Assembly: GCF_900111095.1 (NCBI RefSeq)
Contig: NZ_FOGB01000007.1
Coordinates: 1-64,000, forward strand
Length of the DNA: 64,000 nucleotides
Direction of reading: 5' to 3'
Origin: Amphritea atlantica
GTDB taxonomy: Bacteria; Pseudomonadota; Gammaproteobacteria; Pseudomonadales; Balneatricaceae
The notes under the pieces were generated by a model. That model did not search any database, was not told where the DNA came from, and was given only the letters and a program-made list of their open reading frames with translations. The position numbers and the translations under genes were made by a program. Within the stretch, counting starts at the first letter, position 1. Every line of letters starts with the position of its first letter. This document shows, in pieces, positions 10,341 to 19,180 of the stretch.

Positions 10341-11564
10341 TTACTTTTTCACGAGGCTATTCAGCTTAAAACCTGCATCTTCAATCTGTTGCTGCGTGGG
10401 TGATACCCCGGCAGTAATCAGCTTACGACCGGCCATATGATCAGCAGGGCGGTTGACCGTGTGAATGGCAATCAACCGGTCATCACGGAAGAAAAACAGC
10501 GAAAACTTGTCATCCTCCTGACTGCCCCGTTGATAGAAGTGGGTGTAGCCGTCATGGATACCCACCATCTGCAGTTTGATATCATACTGATCGGACCAGA
10601 ACCAGGGTACTGAATGGTATTCTGCATCCTGACCTGCGATCACCTGGGCGATCACTTTCGCTTGATCCACGGCATTCTGCACCGATTCCAGGCGGATCTC
10701 GCTACCGGTGAAGGGGTTGTTGTAACGTGCGGAATCGCCTGCGGCAAAGATATCCGGGTCGTTGGTACGACACTGGGCATCCACCACCACACCATCGTGA
10801 CAGAGCAGTTTAGCTTCGACTGCCAGCTCGGTATCGGCGGTGACGCCAATGCCCGCCAGTACGAGTTGAGCGGGCAATAGCGTACCATCTTTCAAACGCA
10901 CCGCTTCAACATTGCCGTTGCCATCATCGGCAATATGGTCCACTTCCGCTCCAAAGCGGATATCAACCCCATGCTGGTGGTGGATATCGAGCATATACTG
11001 AGACAGTTCAGGGGTGACGGCATTCGCCAGAATGCGCTGACCTCTGACCAGTACCGTGACTTTCTTTCCCAGCTTTGCGGCGGTTGAGGCAAACTCCAGG
11101 GCGATAAAGCCACCACCGATAATAACAGTGTCTTCCGTCTGGTTTAGGTGAGACTGGATATAACGGATATCGTCCAGGCTTTTAATGTATCCCACACCGT
11201 TCAGAGCCGCGCCGGGCAGGTCAAGCTGTCGCAGCTTTGCTCCAGTCGCCAGCACTAGTTTGTCGTAGCCCAGTGTTTCACCGTTATCCAGCTCAACCTG
11301 TTTATCAGCACGATGGATTGCGGTGACCCGATGACCGAGTTTCAAACCGATGTTGTGGTCATCATAGTAGCTTTGAGTACGGAACAGCAGTGCCTCTTCG
11401 CCGGTGTCGTTGAGCAGATGGCTTTTCGACAGAGGCGGGCGCTGGTAGGGCAGATGGCCTTCACCATCGACCAGGGTAATCTCACCGTCATAGCCTGCGC
11501 GTCGCAGTGAATCAGCGCATTGATAGCCCGCATGACCGCCACCTACAATGACCACACCCGTCAT
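10341..11564 (-). CDS. FAD-dependent ferredoxin reductase (putidaredoxin-reductase type)
   Basis: A 407-residue NAD(P)H-dependent flavoprotein that passes electrons to the adjacent ferredoxin. The FAD Rossmann motif is VIVGGGHAGYQCADSLRRAG near the N-terminus, the NAD-binding motif is VIIGGGFIALEFASTAAKLG around residue 147, and the second FAD motif is DIFAAGDSARY around residue 270. Length and domain order match putidaredoxin/rhodocoxin reductases. Its start overlaps the last base of the ferredoxin stop codon, so the two are translationally coupled. Third gene of a P450 - ferredoxin - reductase operon. Confidence 0.92.
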   Translation of the reverse strand: MTGVVIVGGGHAGYQCADSLRRAGYDGEITLVDGEGHLPYQRPPLSKSHLLNDTGEEALLFRTQSYYDDHNIGLKLGHRVTAIHRADKQVELDNGETLGYDKLVLATGAKLRQLDLPGAALNGVGYIKSLDDIRYIQSHLNQTEDTVIIGGGFIALEFASTAAKLGKKVTVLVRGQRILANAVTPELSQYMLDIHHQHGVDIRFGAEVDHIADDGNGNVEAVRLKDGTLLPAQLVLAGIGVTADTELAVEAKLLCHDGVVVDAQCRTNDPDIFAAGDSARYNNPFTGSEIRLESVQNAVDQAKVIAQVIAGQDAEYHSVPWFWSDQYDIKLQMVGIHDGYTHFYQRGSQEDDKFSLFFFRDDRLIAIHTVNRPADHMAGRKLITAGVSPTQQQIEDAGFKLNSLVKK

Positions 11565-11887
11565 TACTCCTGCTCCTCTGGCATATGGATGACGATGCCA
11601 TCCAGTTCAGCAGTGGCTTTGATCTGGCAACTGAGGCGGCTGTTAGGCTTACGCTCAGAGGCGGTATCGTCGAGCATCTCATCTTCGTTTTCAGACATCT
11701 CCGGCAGCTTCGCCAGCCAGGCGTCATCAACATAGCAGTGGCAGGTGGCGCAGGCGCAGGAACCGCTGCACTCACCTTCAATCCCTTCAACGCCATTCAT
11801 GACAGCGCCCTGCATGATGGTCATACCTTCGGCCAGTTCCAACTGAGTAGACTGACCATCAAAACTTACATAATTAACGGTTGGCAT
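11564..11887 (-). CDS. [2Fe-2S] ferredoxin (adrenodoxin/putidaredoxin type)
   Basis: A 107-residue electron carrier. The cluster ligands are in ECSGSCACATCHCYV (Cys-x5-Cys-x2-Cys) with the fourth cysteine in RLSCQIKAT. The acidic patch EMSENEDEMLDD is the expected docking surface for the reductase and P450. The ATG at 11887 is preceded by AGGA at suitable spacing; a GTG-type extension to 11902 is less likely. It sits between the P450 and its reductase gene. Confidence 0.92.
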   Translation of the reverse strand: MPTVNYVSFDGQSTQLELAEGMTIMQGAVMNGVEGIEGECSGSCACATCHCYVDDAWLAKLPEMSENEDEMLDDTASERKPNSRLSCQIKATAELDGIVIHMPEEQE

Positions 11888-11908
11888 AGATACGGTCCTC
11901 AAATAGCA

Positions 11909-11941
11909 CCCGCCTCAGTGAGACTGAGGCGGGCTTTTTTT
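11909..11941. terminator. Intercistronic hairpin between P450 and ferredoxin genes
   Basis: Perfect 11-bp stem CCCGCCTCAGT / ACTGAGGCGGG with loop GAG. The T-run (7 T) lies on the plus-strand side, but both flanking genes are on the minus strand, where the hairpin is followed by TGCTATTT. It is therefore not a normal terminator for the operon; it may protect the 3' end of processed P450 mRNA or stop antisense transcription. Confidence 0.65.
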
Positions 11942-11957
11942 ATGATTATATAAAATC

Positions 11958-13118
11958 TTAAGCTTTAACCTGCAACTCCAGCGGGCTTCGGAAGTTAGTT
12001 GATGGCATCCAGCGTAGCTCCTGGTCAACCTTCGACAGGTTAGGGAACGCTTTCAACAACTCTTCTACCGCGACTTTACACGCCAGACGGGCGATGGCTG
12101 TTCCGAGACAGGCGTGAACCCCGCCACCAAAGCCCAGATGGCCTTTGGGTTTACGGCTGAGGTCATAGACATCCGCATTGGGGAACACCTCCTCATCACG
12201 GTTACCTGAGCCGTATGCCAGGATAACAAAATCGCCCGGCTTCATGGTCTGACCATGCAGCGTCGTCTCTTTCATTACACAGCGGCGGAAACGCTGGGCC
12301 GAGGTGTTGAAACGCAGGCTCTCTTCAATCGCATCGGGAATCAGGTCAGGATTCGCTACCAGTGCTTCACGGACTTCAGGATGATCGGTAATATTCTTGA
12401 TCAGCATGGTCATAAAGCCAGACAGGGATTCGATACCCGCCATAATCAGCGTGGTTACTGTCAGCAGAATCTCTTCATCTTTCAGTTTGTCGCCATCAAT
12501 CTCGGAGAGAATGAACTGGCTTAGCAGATCTTCGCCGGGATTCTTCTTGCGTTCCTGTACCAGATTAGCAGCATACTCGCGCATCCACTCGTAAGCGGCC
12601 AGATGCTCAGGACCTTTCTGGCGGGTAACCGGATCCGTTTGTACCATCATCACCGCTTTGTCCCGAACGATTTCCAGATCGGCGGGTGGCAGATCAAACA
12701 GATAGACGATCAGATCTACAGTGTACTTTGATGAAAACTCAGCGACGAAATCAAACTGATCACGGCCTTTCAGAGCCTCCAGGTGCTTCTGGGCAACGGA
12801 TTGTGCCGGCGCCATCAGATGCGCCAGAGCCCGTTTGGTCACCGCTTTCTGAATCAGCGCACGCAGACGGTCGTGACGGGGTGGATCTGTGGTACCCAGA
12901 GTTGATCCTGCGCGGCCTGGCAGTTCGTTCACCAGGTTACCTTTGGCTGAGGAGAAGGTCTCCCAGTCATTCAGTGCCATCACAATATCCTTGTGACGGG
13001 ACAATACCCACATCTCAGCATCTTCGCTCCAGAAGCAGGGGTATTCCGCCCGCAGGGTGGCGTATGCCGGAAACGGATCAGCATCGATCTCGGGTGAATA
13101 GGGGTTAAATCTGAACAT
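11958..13118 (-). CDS. Cytochrome P450 monooxygenase (bacterial class I)
   Basis: A 386-residue soluble P450. The heme ligand cysteine is in GFGGGVHACLG (about residue 337), the ExxR of helix K is EESLR (266-269), and helix I carries MAGIESLSG. The usual acid-alcohol pair is here Glu-Ser (about 230-231) rather than Asp/Glu-Thr. The start at 13118 has GAGGAG five bases upstream. First gene of an operon with its own ferredoxin and reductase, so it is a complete three-part hydroxylase. The divergent AraC regulator (PobR-like) suggests an aromatic or similar inducer, but the substrate is unknown. Confidence 0.93.
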   Translation of the reverse strand: MFRFNPYSPEIDADPFPAYATLRAEYPCFWSEDAEMWVLSRHKDIVMALNDWETFSSAKGNLVNELPGRAGSTLGTTDPPRHDRLRALIQKAVTKRALAHLMAPAQSVAQKHLEALKGRDQFDFVAEFSSKYTVDLIVYLFDLPPADLEIVRDKAVMMVQTDPVTRQKGPEHLAAYEWMREYAANLVQERKKNPGEDLLSQFILSEIDGDKLKDEEILLTVTTLIMAGIESLSGFMTMLIKNITDHPEVREALVANPDLIPDAIEESLRFNTSAQRFRRCVMKETTLHGQTMKPGDFVILAYGSGNRDEEVFPNADVYDLSRKPKGHLGFGGGVHACLGTAIARLACKVAVEELLKAFPNLSKVDQELRWMPSTNFRSPLELQVKA

Positions 13119-13266
13119 TCGCACTCCTCACAATCTTTACGTTGCTGTTATTGGAACTGTATTCAGTGTAGGTGCAATAACCTACTTAAAAAATGGATAT
13201 TCTGAGCAAAGCATTGTACTTTTATAACAGTTAAACTATCTGTAAATGCACTTAGTGATAGAAGTC

Positions 13267-14178
13267 ATGAATAAAATTAACAGTGATCTTACGGCTGACA
13301 GGCTGATCTCAACCTACTCGCTCTACAGTGAAGAGCAATCGCTGGGTGATCCGGAATTTATCCATATTGAGGATATCCGTACCCGGGCAGAACTGTTTGA
13401 CTGGACCATCAATATCCATACCCATCCGAAGATGTTTCAGATTATCTATGTGCGTAAAGGTAGCGCCCGAATCCACATCGATGGACTGGAGCAGGTGGAG
13501 TCAGGCCCCTGCCTGATTACTATCCCGGCGGGTGTTGTGCATGGGTTTGAGTTTGATCAGGATGCCACAGAGGGAGCGGTTGTGACGGTGTCGCAACTGC
13601 TGATGCTGGATGAGCAGTTTCAGCGGCGTTTTCCCTTTAAGGAGGAGCTGTTGAGTAAAGCGCTGATTATCCCTTTATCGGAGAGCGATCCTGATCAGGC
13701 ACTGATTGATCAGCAGGTTAAGGAGCTGAGACGGGAGTATTTTGATAATCAGCCTGCTAAGGCGCTGATGTTTGAGTGGTTGCTGTTCTCATTGCTGATC
13801 CGTATCGGGCGCAAGTTGCACTCGGCCTACAGTCGTTCTGATGTAGGCAGCCGCTATGAGCAGCGCTATAAGGAGTTATGTCAGCTGATTGAACTGCACT
13901 ACCGGGATCACCTGTCAGCAAACCAGTATGCCGAGATGCTCAGCACAACTCCGATTGGACTTAATCGGGCCTGCGCAGCGGTGGCCGGGAAAAGTGTCAG
14001 CGAGCTGTTACAGGACCGGCTGATTCTGGAAGCGCAGCGGTTTCTGATCTACACCGCCGCACCGGCTTCGCTGATCGCTTATGATCTGGGATTTAAAGAT
14101 CCGGCTTACTTTTCCCGTTTCTTTAAAAGGAGAGTCGGCTTAAGCCCGGGGGCGTTCAGAAACCAGCGGGACAGATAG
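13267..14178 (+). CDS. AraC-family regulator with cupin domain
   Basis: About 303 residues. An N-terminal cupin/arm domain (IHTHPKMFQIIYVRKGSARI) senses a ligand; the C-terminal double HTH includes LIAYDLGFKDPAYFSRFFKR, the classical AraC signature. The arrangement resembles PobR-type regulators of aromatic catabolism. I prefer the ATG at 13267 (AGAAG upstream) to that at 13246. Divergent from the P450 operon with about 150 bp between, so it most likely controls that operon. The gene has no partner of its own downstream. Confidence 0.87.
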   Translation: MNKINSDLTADRLISTYSLYSEEQSLGDPEFIHIEDIRTRAELFDWTINIHTHPKMFQIIYVRKGSARIHIDGLEQVESGPCLITIPAGVVHGFEFDQDATEGAVVTVSQLLMLDEQFQRRFPFKEELLSKALIIPLSESDPDQALIDQQVKELRREYFDNQPAKALMFEWLLFSLLIRIGRKLHSAYSRSDVGSRYEQRYKELCQLIELHYRDHLSANQYAEMLSTTPIGLNRACAAVAGKSVSELLQDRLILEAQRFLIYTAAPASLIAYDLGFKDPAYFSRFFKRRVGLSPGAFRNQRDR

Positions 14179-14199
14179 CCCCGCTGGATTGGCTGTCTG

Positions 14200-15435
14200 T
14201 CAGAGCAGCAGTTTAGTCAGACCCATCACCGCCAGATAACCGCAGGTATAGGCAACCAGCAGCCAATGGATGAAGCGCAGATAGGTGATAAAGGAGAGCG
14301 CTTCAAGCTTACTCAGTGCGATTACACCGGCAGCTGAACCGACAATCAGAATTGAACCGCCCACACCGACCGCATAGGTCAGCCCCAGCCATTCACCCTT
14401 GGTCATCGGAATATCTGATTGCAGGATTGCAGCCGTCAGCGGTACGTTATCCACGAATGCTGACAGAATACCGATGACATAGTTGGCTACCACCGCTGGC
14501 ATCATCGTGTAGAGCTCTGGCAGCAGCTTCAGTATCGACAGCTCTTTCAACATGCCTACCAACAGCAGTACCCCAAGGAAGAACAGCAGGGTATCGAATT
14601 CGATCTCGCGGACGTATTCCAGAACGTTAGGGTTCTGTTCTTTTCTGAAGATAATACGATGGACAATAAACATCAGCGCCAGACCAAACAGGAAGGTCAG
14701 CACTGGTGGAACGGAAAACAGCACGCTCATTGCCAGAGTGCTGATAATGGTCAGCAGGAACAGGGCGGCGATCAGTTTATCGCCAGCAGCAATAGGGCGC
14801 TTAAATTTGGGCAGAGTGATCATCTCATTGCTGCCCTGCATCAGAATCAGCGCCAGTATAGCCACTCCGGCCATGGCTGGCAGGATCAGCAGCATCAGAT
14901 TAAGAATCGACACCTTGCCGTTAAGGAAGATCATCAGTGTGGTTACATCACCGGTAATCAGCGATACACCACCGGAGTTAACCGCAAAGACAATCAGTGC
15001 GGCGAACTTCAGCGTATCTTTGGTTTCCAGTTTTAGTGAGGCCAGCAGCGAGAGCATGATCAGCGAAGCGGTGATGTTATCCGCCAGGGATGAAAACATC
15101 AGGCCCAGCAAAGCGATCAGAATCATCAGCGTGCTGAGTTTAAGCTGGCTGGGCAATAACCGGTATACCAACTGAGTAATCAGACCTTTTTCGTTGAGGT
15201 AGGCTACAAAGGTCATAGCGGCCATCAGGAATAGCCACAATATAGCGATATCAAGGAGTTGCTCGTTGAGCGCCTCCTGTATTGCCTGAGGTGATTTTTC
15301 AGGGAAAACGAAGGCTAGAATCCACACCAGCGTACCGATAAACAGCGTCGACTTTGCTTTGTTCAGATGAACAACATCTTCAAAGACGATCAGTACAAAG
15401 GCGAGGATAATCAGGCCCAGCAACAAGTAGTGCAT
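14200..15435 (-). CDS. nhaD: Na+/H+ antiporter, NhaD type
   Basis: A 411-residue membrane protein with about 12 hydrophobic segments. NhaD/ion-transporter-superfamily hallmarks include SSLADNITASLIMLSLL, VNSGGVSLITGDVTTLMIF and FVDNVPLTAAILQSDIPMT, with polar residues and Asp/Asn inside the membrane. It would exchange sodium (or lithium) for protons across the inner membrane, as expected in a marine organism. I chose the ATG at 15435; an ATG at 15453 is an alternative. It stands alone between two AraC regulators. Confidence 0.88.
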   Translation of the reverse strand: MHYLLLGLIILAFVLIVFEDVVHLNKAKSTLFIGTLVWILAFVFPEKSPQAIQEALNEQLLDIAILWLFLMAAMTFVAYLNEKGLITQLVYRLLPSQLKLSTLMILIALLGLMFSSLADNITASLIMLSLLASLKLETKDTLKFAALIVFAVNSGGVSLITGDVTTLMIFLNGKVSILNLMLLILPAMAGVAILALILMQGSNEMITLPKFKRPIAAGDKLIAALFLLTIISTLAMSVLFSVPPVLTFLFGLALMFIVHRIIFRKEQNPNVLEYVREIEFDTLLFFLGVLLLVGMLKELSILKLLPELYTMMPAVVANYVIGILSAFVDNVPLTAAILQSDIPMTKGEWLGLTYAVGVGGSILIVGSAAGVIALSKLEALSFITYLRFIHWLLVAYTCGYLAVMGLTKLLL

Positions 15436-15605
15436 GGTTATTCTCGTTATCAAAATTTTATAAGGCGGCTATTTTCTACTTTTGTACCGCGCGTTGACAA
15501 TAGATATAACGCACTAAGGTATAAAAAATTAGGATTACTACTTTTATTTAGGTGCTAAAGGCGTGGGTAAGCCATTTTCAGTCCTTTATTTATGTAAGGT
15601 TACTT

Positions 15606-16502
15606 TCAGATGGCCCTTTGCTGACGAAATAGCAGGGGAGTGACGCCTGCATGACGCCGGAAAAATTTGATGAAATTTGTGGCTTCGGAAAAACCCATAG
15701 CGTGGGCCAGTTCTGTTACCGATAGATCGCTGTGTACTAACAGGCGTTTGGCTTCCAGCACGATTCTTGAATCAATTACCGCTTTCGCACTACGTCCTTC
15801 GACAGAGTGGCTGGCTCTGCTGATAGTACTTTCAGAATACCCCAGCCTGTTGGCATAAAACTTCAGACTATGTTGCTGGGCGAAGTGCTGCTCCAGAAGC
15901 GATTGAAATAAACGGTAGGTTTTATAGCCCTGCTGGTGGACAACCACAGGGGGGACAAGATCCCGCTGCCAGCGTGCCAGTCGTAGCAGCAGCGTTTGAA
16001 GCTGGTGACGAAACAGTGCCTGCTCCAGATCGCTGTTATCGAAGCGGCTGATATCATCCCGCAGCAGTCTGAAGCTGTTACTAAACTCCTTCTGCATGGC
16101 CTGATCAAGTGCAGTGCAGGTACGCCACTCGAGCCGTTTATAGAGCGCTGCCTCCTTGCTGCTGATCAGCGGGACAGAGCCTGGCAGGGCGGTTGGGTCG
16201 ATGAGAATAAGCTCAGCTGTAAACGACTGATGCGGATGCCATTGCTGCACCTGTCCCTGCCTGACAACCACCAGAGAACCCGTGCTGAGCTGCCAGTCGG
16301 TGAAATCAACGGTATGGACACCCTGTCCGGAAGTGACCAGCATCAACAGTTCAAAATCGACTCTTTCCGGTCTTGAATAGTGGCTATGCGAAAGCTTATT
16401 CCGAATATCATCCAGATCAAGTAACTCGATACCCAGTGCATTCAGGCGACTATTGCTGAAGTGCGTCTTTCTGATCGTGCTGGCGAGCCGCTGGCTGGGC
16501 AT
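15606..16502 (-). CDS. AraC-family transcriptional regulator
   Basis: A 298-residue regulator. The C-terminal 100 residues form the AraC HTH pair (KFYANRLGYSESTISRASHS and ELAHAMGFSEATNFIKFFRR, then GVTPLLFRQQR). The N-terminal domain has a cupin-like LMLVTSGQGVHTVDF strand. It is divergent from the SnoaL-like/aldehyde dehydrogenase operon (start 16645), its probable target. Inducer unknown. Confidence 0.88.
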   Translation of the reverse strand: MPSQRLASTIRKTHFSNSRLNALGIELLDLDDIRNKLSHSHYSRPERVDFELLMLVTSGQGVHTVDFTDWQLSTGSLVVVRQGQVQQWHPHQSFTAELILIDPTALPGSVPLISSKEAALYKRLEWRTCTALDQAMQKEFSNSFRLLRDDISRFDNSDLEQALFRHQLQTLLLRLARWQRDLVPPVVVHQQGYKTYRLFQSLLEQHFAQQHSLKFYANRLGYSESTISRASHSVEGRSAKAVIDSRIVLEAKRLLVHSDLSVTELAHAMGFSEATNFIKFFRRHAGVTPLLFRQQRAI

Positions 16503-16644
16503 ACAAATCTGTCTCTGAATAAGCTTTGCTCGATTTTGATCATTATATGGCGATCTGCTACCTCGTTACCAGTCGGTGAAGCCGGGATAATAGGCTCAGG
16601 TTTGAGGCAACGTAAAAACATTGTTTGTTGAGCAGGAGTTATTG

Positions 16645-17526
16645 ATGAAAACCAGTATCAGGACAGTATTTCACTCAGGCTGTGCAGTGAGTGTGCTGAC
16701 TGTGGCGATAACTGCCACACCCGCTTTAGCTGCTGATAATAAAGGGGTAGAGAAGATGTTACAGAAACAGAAAGTAGTTGAGTTGCTGAAAAGCATTGAA
16801 ACAGGTGCGCTGGAGCCCATCGCTTATATTAATGCGCACAACTATACCCAGCATAACCTGGCGGTGGCCGACGGTTTGGCCGGTTTTGGGGCAGTGTTGC
16901 AGGCCCTGCCTGAAGGGAGTGCGAAGGTTAATACGGTCAGGGTGTTTCAGGACGGTGATTTTGTATTCACCCATACGGACTATAATTTTTTCGGGCCAAA
17001 GGTCGGGTTTGATATCTTTCGTTTTGACAACGGCCTGATCGTAGAGCACTGGGATAATCTGGTGCAGAAGGCTGAGCCGAACCCCGGAGGCCGGACCCAG
17101 TTGGATGGCGCTACCGGGATCGATACAGCCATCGATACTGAAACGAGTAAAACGCTGGTTGCCGATTTTGTGAAAACCATTCTGATTGAGGGCGAGATGG
17201 CTAAAACTGGCAGCTTTATTGGTCCTGCCGAGGGTGACTATATTCAGCATAACCCGGCCATTGGCGATGGTCTGCAAAATCTTGGGGCCGCACTGGGTGA
17301 ACTGGCTCGTCAGGGCACGCCGTTGCGTTATACTCAAAACCATAAGATTCTGGGTGAGCATAATTTTGTGCTGGCGGTGAGTGAAGGAGAGTTCCTGGGC
17401 AAGCATGTGTCTTTTTATGATCTGTTTCGGGTTGATAACGGGCTGATCGTAGAGCACTGGGATACCATTGAAACGATTCCGCCTGAATCTCAGTGGCAAA
17501 ACAGCAATGGCAAGTTCGGCCTGTAA
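16645..17526 (+). CDS. Secreted protein with two SnoaL-like domains
   Basis: A 293-residue protein with a signal peptide (MKTSIRTVFHSGCAVSVLTV, cleavage near TPALA). Two copies of a SnoaL-like (NTF2-fold) domain follow, each ending in the same motif: FDNGLIVEHWDNL at about residue 130 and VDNGLIVEHWDTI at about 275. Each copy also repeats YTQHNLAVADGL / YIQHNPAIGDGL with QHN. The family includes polyketide cyclases and proteins annotated as aldol-condensing; actual activity is unknown. AGGAG lies before the ATG at 16645. It probably forms an operon with the aldehyde dehydrogenase downstream (about 130 bp gap). Confidence 0.8.
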   Translation: MKTSIRTVFHSGCAVSVLTVAITATPALAADNKGVEKMLQKQKVVELLKSIETGALEPIAYINAHNYTQHNLAVADGLAGFGAVLQALPEGSAKVNTVRVFQDGDFVFTHTDYNFFGPKVGFDIFRFDNGLIVEHWDNLVQKAEPNPGGRTQLDGATGIDTAIDTETSKTLVADFVKTILIEGEMAKTGSFIGPAEGDYIQHNPAIGDGLQNLGAALGELARQGTPLRYTQNHKILGEHNFVLAVSEGEFLGKHVSFYDLFRVDNGLIVEHWDTIETIPPESQWQNSNGKFGL

Positions 17527-17655
17527 GCCGGTCTGAGCGGAGGGGAGCACTCATCATTTTGACAGTAATGGGTGTTACCCCTTGCGCCGGGGTGTTTATC
17601 AGCGCTATACCTGTCTCTGTGTTTTTGAAATTTGTACGATAAAGGAAAAGCAAAG

Positions 17656-19089
17656 ATGTCTGATAAACGCCAGTTTTATATTGATGGCCGGTGGACTGCC
17701 CCGGCTCAGAGTCATGACTTTGAGGTAATTGACCCATCAACTGAAGCAGTTTGCGCGGTGATCTCACTGGGTGGGGAGGCCGATGCTGACGCGGCGGTAG
17801 CCGCAGCCCGGGGGGCTTTTGATCAGTGGAGCCAAACGTCAAAAGAGGAGCGTCTGGCGCTGCTTGAAAAATTGCAGGCAATCTACAATGAACGTTCGCA
17901 AGAGATGGCTGAGGCGATCTCTGTGGAGATGGGGGCGCCGCTTGCATTGGCCCGCACCGCGCAGTGCGGTAGTGGTTCCGGGCACATCAAAAGTTTGATC
18001 CGGGCGTTGAAATCGTATGAGTTTGACCAACCACTGGGGCCCCACGCACCGGATAACCGTATTCTGCATGAACCCATCGGGGTATGCGCACTGATAACGC
18101 CCTGGAACTGGCCAATGAATCAGGTCACCCTGAAAGTGGTTGCGGCACTCGCTGCCGGTTGCACCATGGTGTTAAAACCCTCGGAAATTGCACCACTGTC
18201 ATCGATGCTGTTTGCTGAGATGATCGATCAGGCCGGTTTCCCGGCAGGCGTATTTAACCTGGTGAATGGTGACGGTGTTGGCGTCGGCTCTGCTCTGACA
18301 GGGCATCCTGAAGTGGATATGGTCTCTTTTACCGGTTCAACCCGTGCCGGTATCGCTATCTCTAAAAATGCGGCCGATACGGTGAAGCGCGTGGCACTCG
18401 AGTTGGGTGGCAAGGGTGCGAACATCGTCTTTGCCGATGCCGACGATAAGGCGGTGGTGCGAGGCGTACGTCACTGTTTCAATAACAGTGGTCAGTCCTG
18501 TAATGCGCCTACCCGGATGCTGGTGGAGCGTTCCATTTATGATCAGGCGGTAGCAACTGCCGCTGAAATAGCCAGTCAGACCGCCGTTGATCGGGCCAGT
18601 GTCGAGGGTCGGCATATCGGTCCGGTGGTGTCGCAGCAGCAGTATGACAAAATTCAGGGCCTGATTGAAAAAGGTATCGCAGAGGGTGGACGGCTGGTGG
18701 CGGGTGGCCCGGGTAAGCCAGAGGGGCTTGAAAGAGGTTATTTCGTTAAACCGACCGTGTTTGCCGATATCAATAATCAGATGAGTATCGCCCGGGAGGA
18801 GATCTTTGGCCCGGTGCTGACCATTATCCCCTTTGATACAGAGGAGGAAGCTATCTCGATTGCCAACGATACCCCCTATGGCCTGACTGACTATATTCAG
18901 ACTCAGGATAGCGAGAAGGCTGCGCGGGTTGCGCGCCGGTTGCGTGCCGGTATGGTGCAGATCAATGGTACGAGCTTAGGTGCCGGGGCACCATTCGGCG
19001 GCTATAAACAGTCAGGCAATGGTCGTGAAGGCGGTGTCTGGGGGCTGGAAGACTTTCTGGAAGTGAAGGCGGTCTCCGGCTGGGGCTGA
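17656..19089 (+). CDS. NAD(P)+-dependent aldehyde dehydrogenase
   Basis: A 477-residue enzyme that oxidises an aldehyde to the acid. The catalytic cysteine is in NNSGQSCNAPTRML, the general base glutamate in LELGGKGAN, and the cofactor site is FTGSTRAG with PWNWPMNQ upstream. It is of normal family length and cytoplasmic. The ATG at 17656 has AAAGGAAAAG upstream. The substrate is not evident; proteins of this branch are often annotated as 3-succinoylsemialdehyde-pyridine or betaine aldehyde dehydrogenase-like, which is not specific. Confidence 0.9.
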   Translation: MSDKRQFYIDGRWTAPAQSHDFEVIDPSTEAVCAVISLGGEADADAAVAAARGAFDQWSQTSKEERLALLEKLQAIYNERSQEMAEAISVEMGAPLALARTAQCGSGSGHIKSLIRALKSYEFDQPLGPHAPDNRILHEPIGVCALITPWNWPMNQVTLKVVAALAAGCTMVLKPSEIAPLSSMLFAEMIDQAGFPAGVFNLVNGDGVGVGSALTGHPEVDMVSFTGSTRAGIAISKNAADTVKRVALELGGKGANIVFADADDKAVVRGVRHCFNNSGQSCNAPTRMLVERSIYDQAVATAAEIASQTAVDRASVEGRHIGPVVSQQQYDKIQGLIEKGIAEGGRLVAGGPGKPEGLERGYFVKPTVFADINNQMSIAREEIFGPVLTIIPFDTEEEAISIANDTPYGLTDYIQTQDSEKAARVARRLRAGMVQINGTSLGAGAPFGGYKQSGNGREGGVWGLEDFLEVKAVSGWG

Positions 19090-19118
19090 TCTGCATCGTT
19101 TTCTTAATGGCTTAAGCA

Positions 19119-19150
19119 AAGGGGCTGCCGGTGAGGAGCCTCTTTTTTTA
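19119..19150 (+). terminator. Terminator after the aldehyde dehydrogenase
   Basis: Stem GGGGCT / AGCCTC (one G-U pair) is followed by a run of seven T. Located 30 bases after the stop codon. Confidence 0.7.
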
Positions 19151-19180
19151 GCACTGATGTTTTTAGCTTTTATCAGTAGC

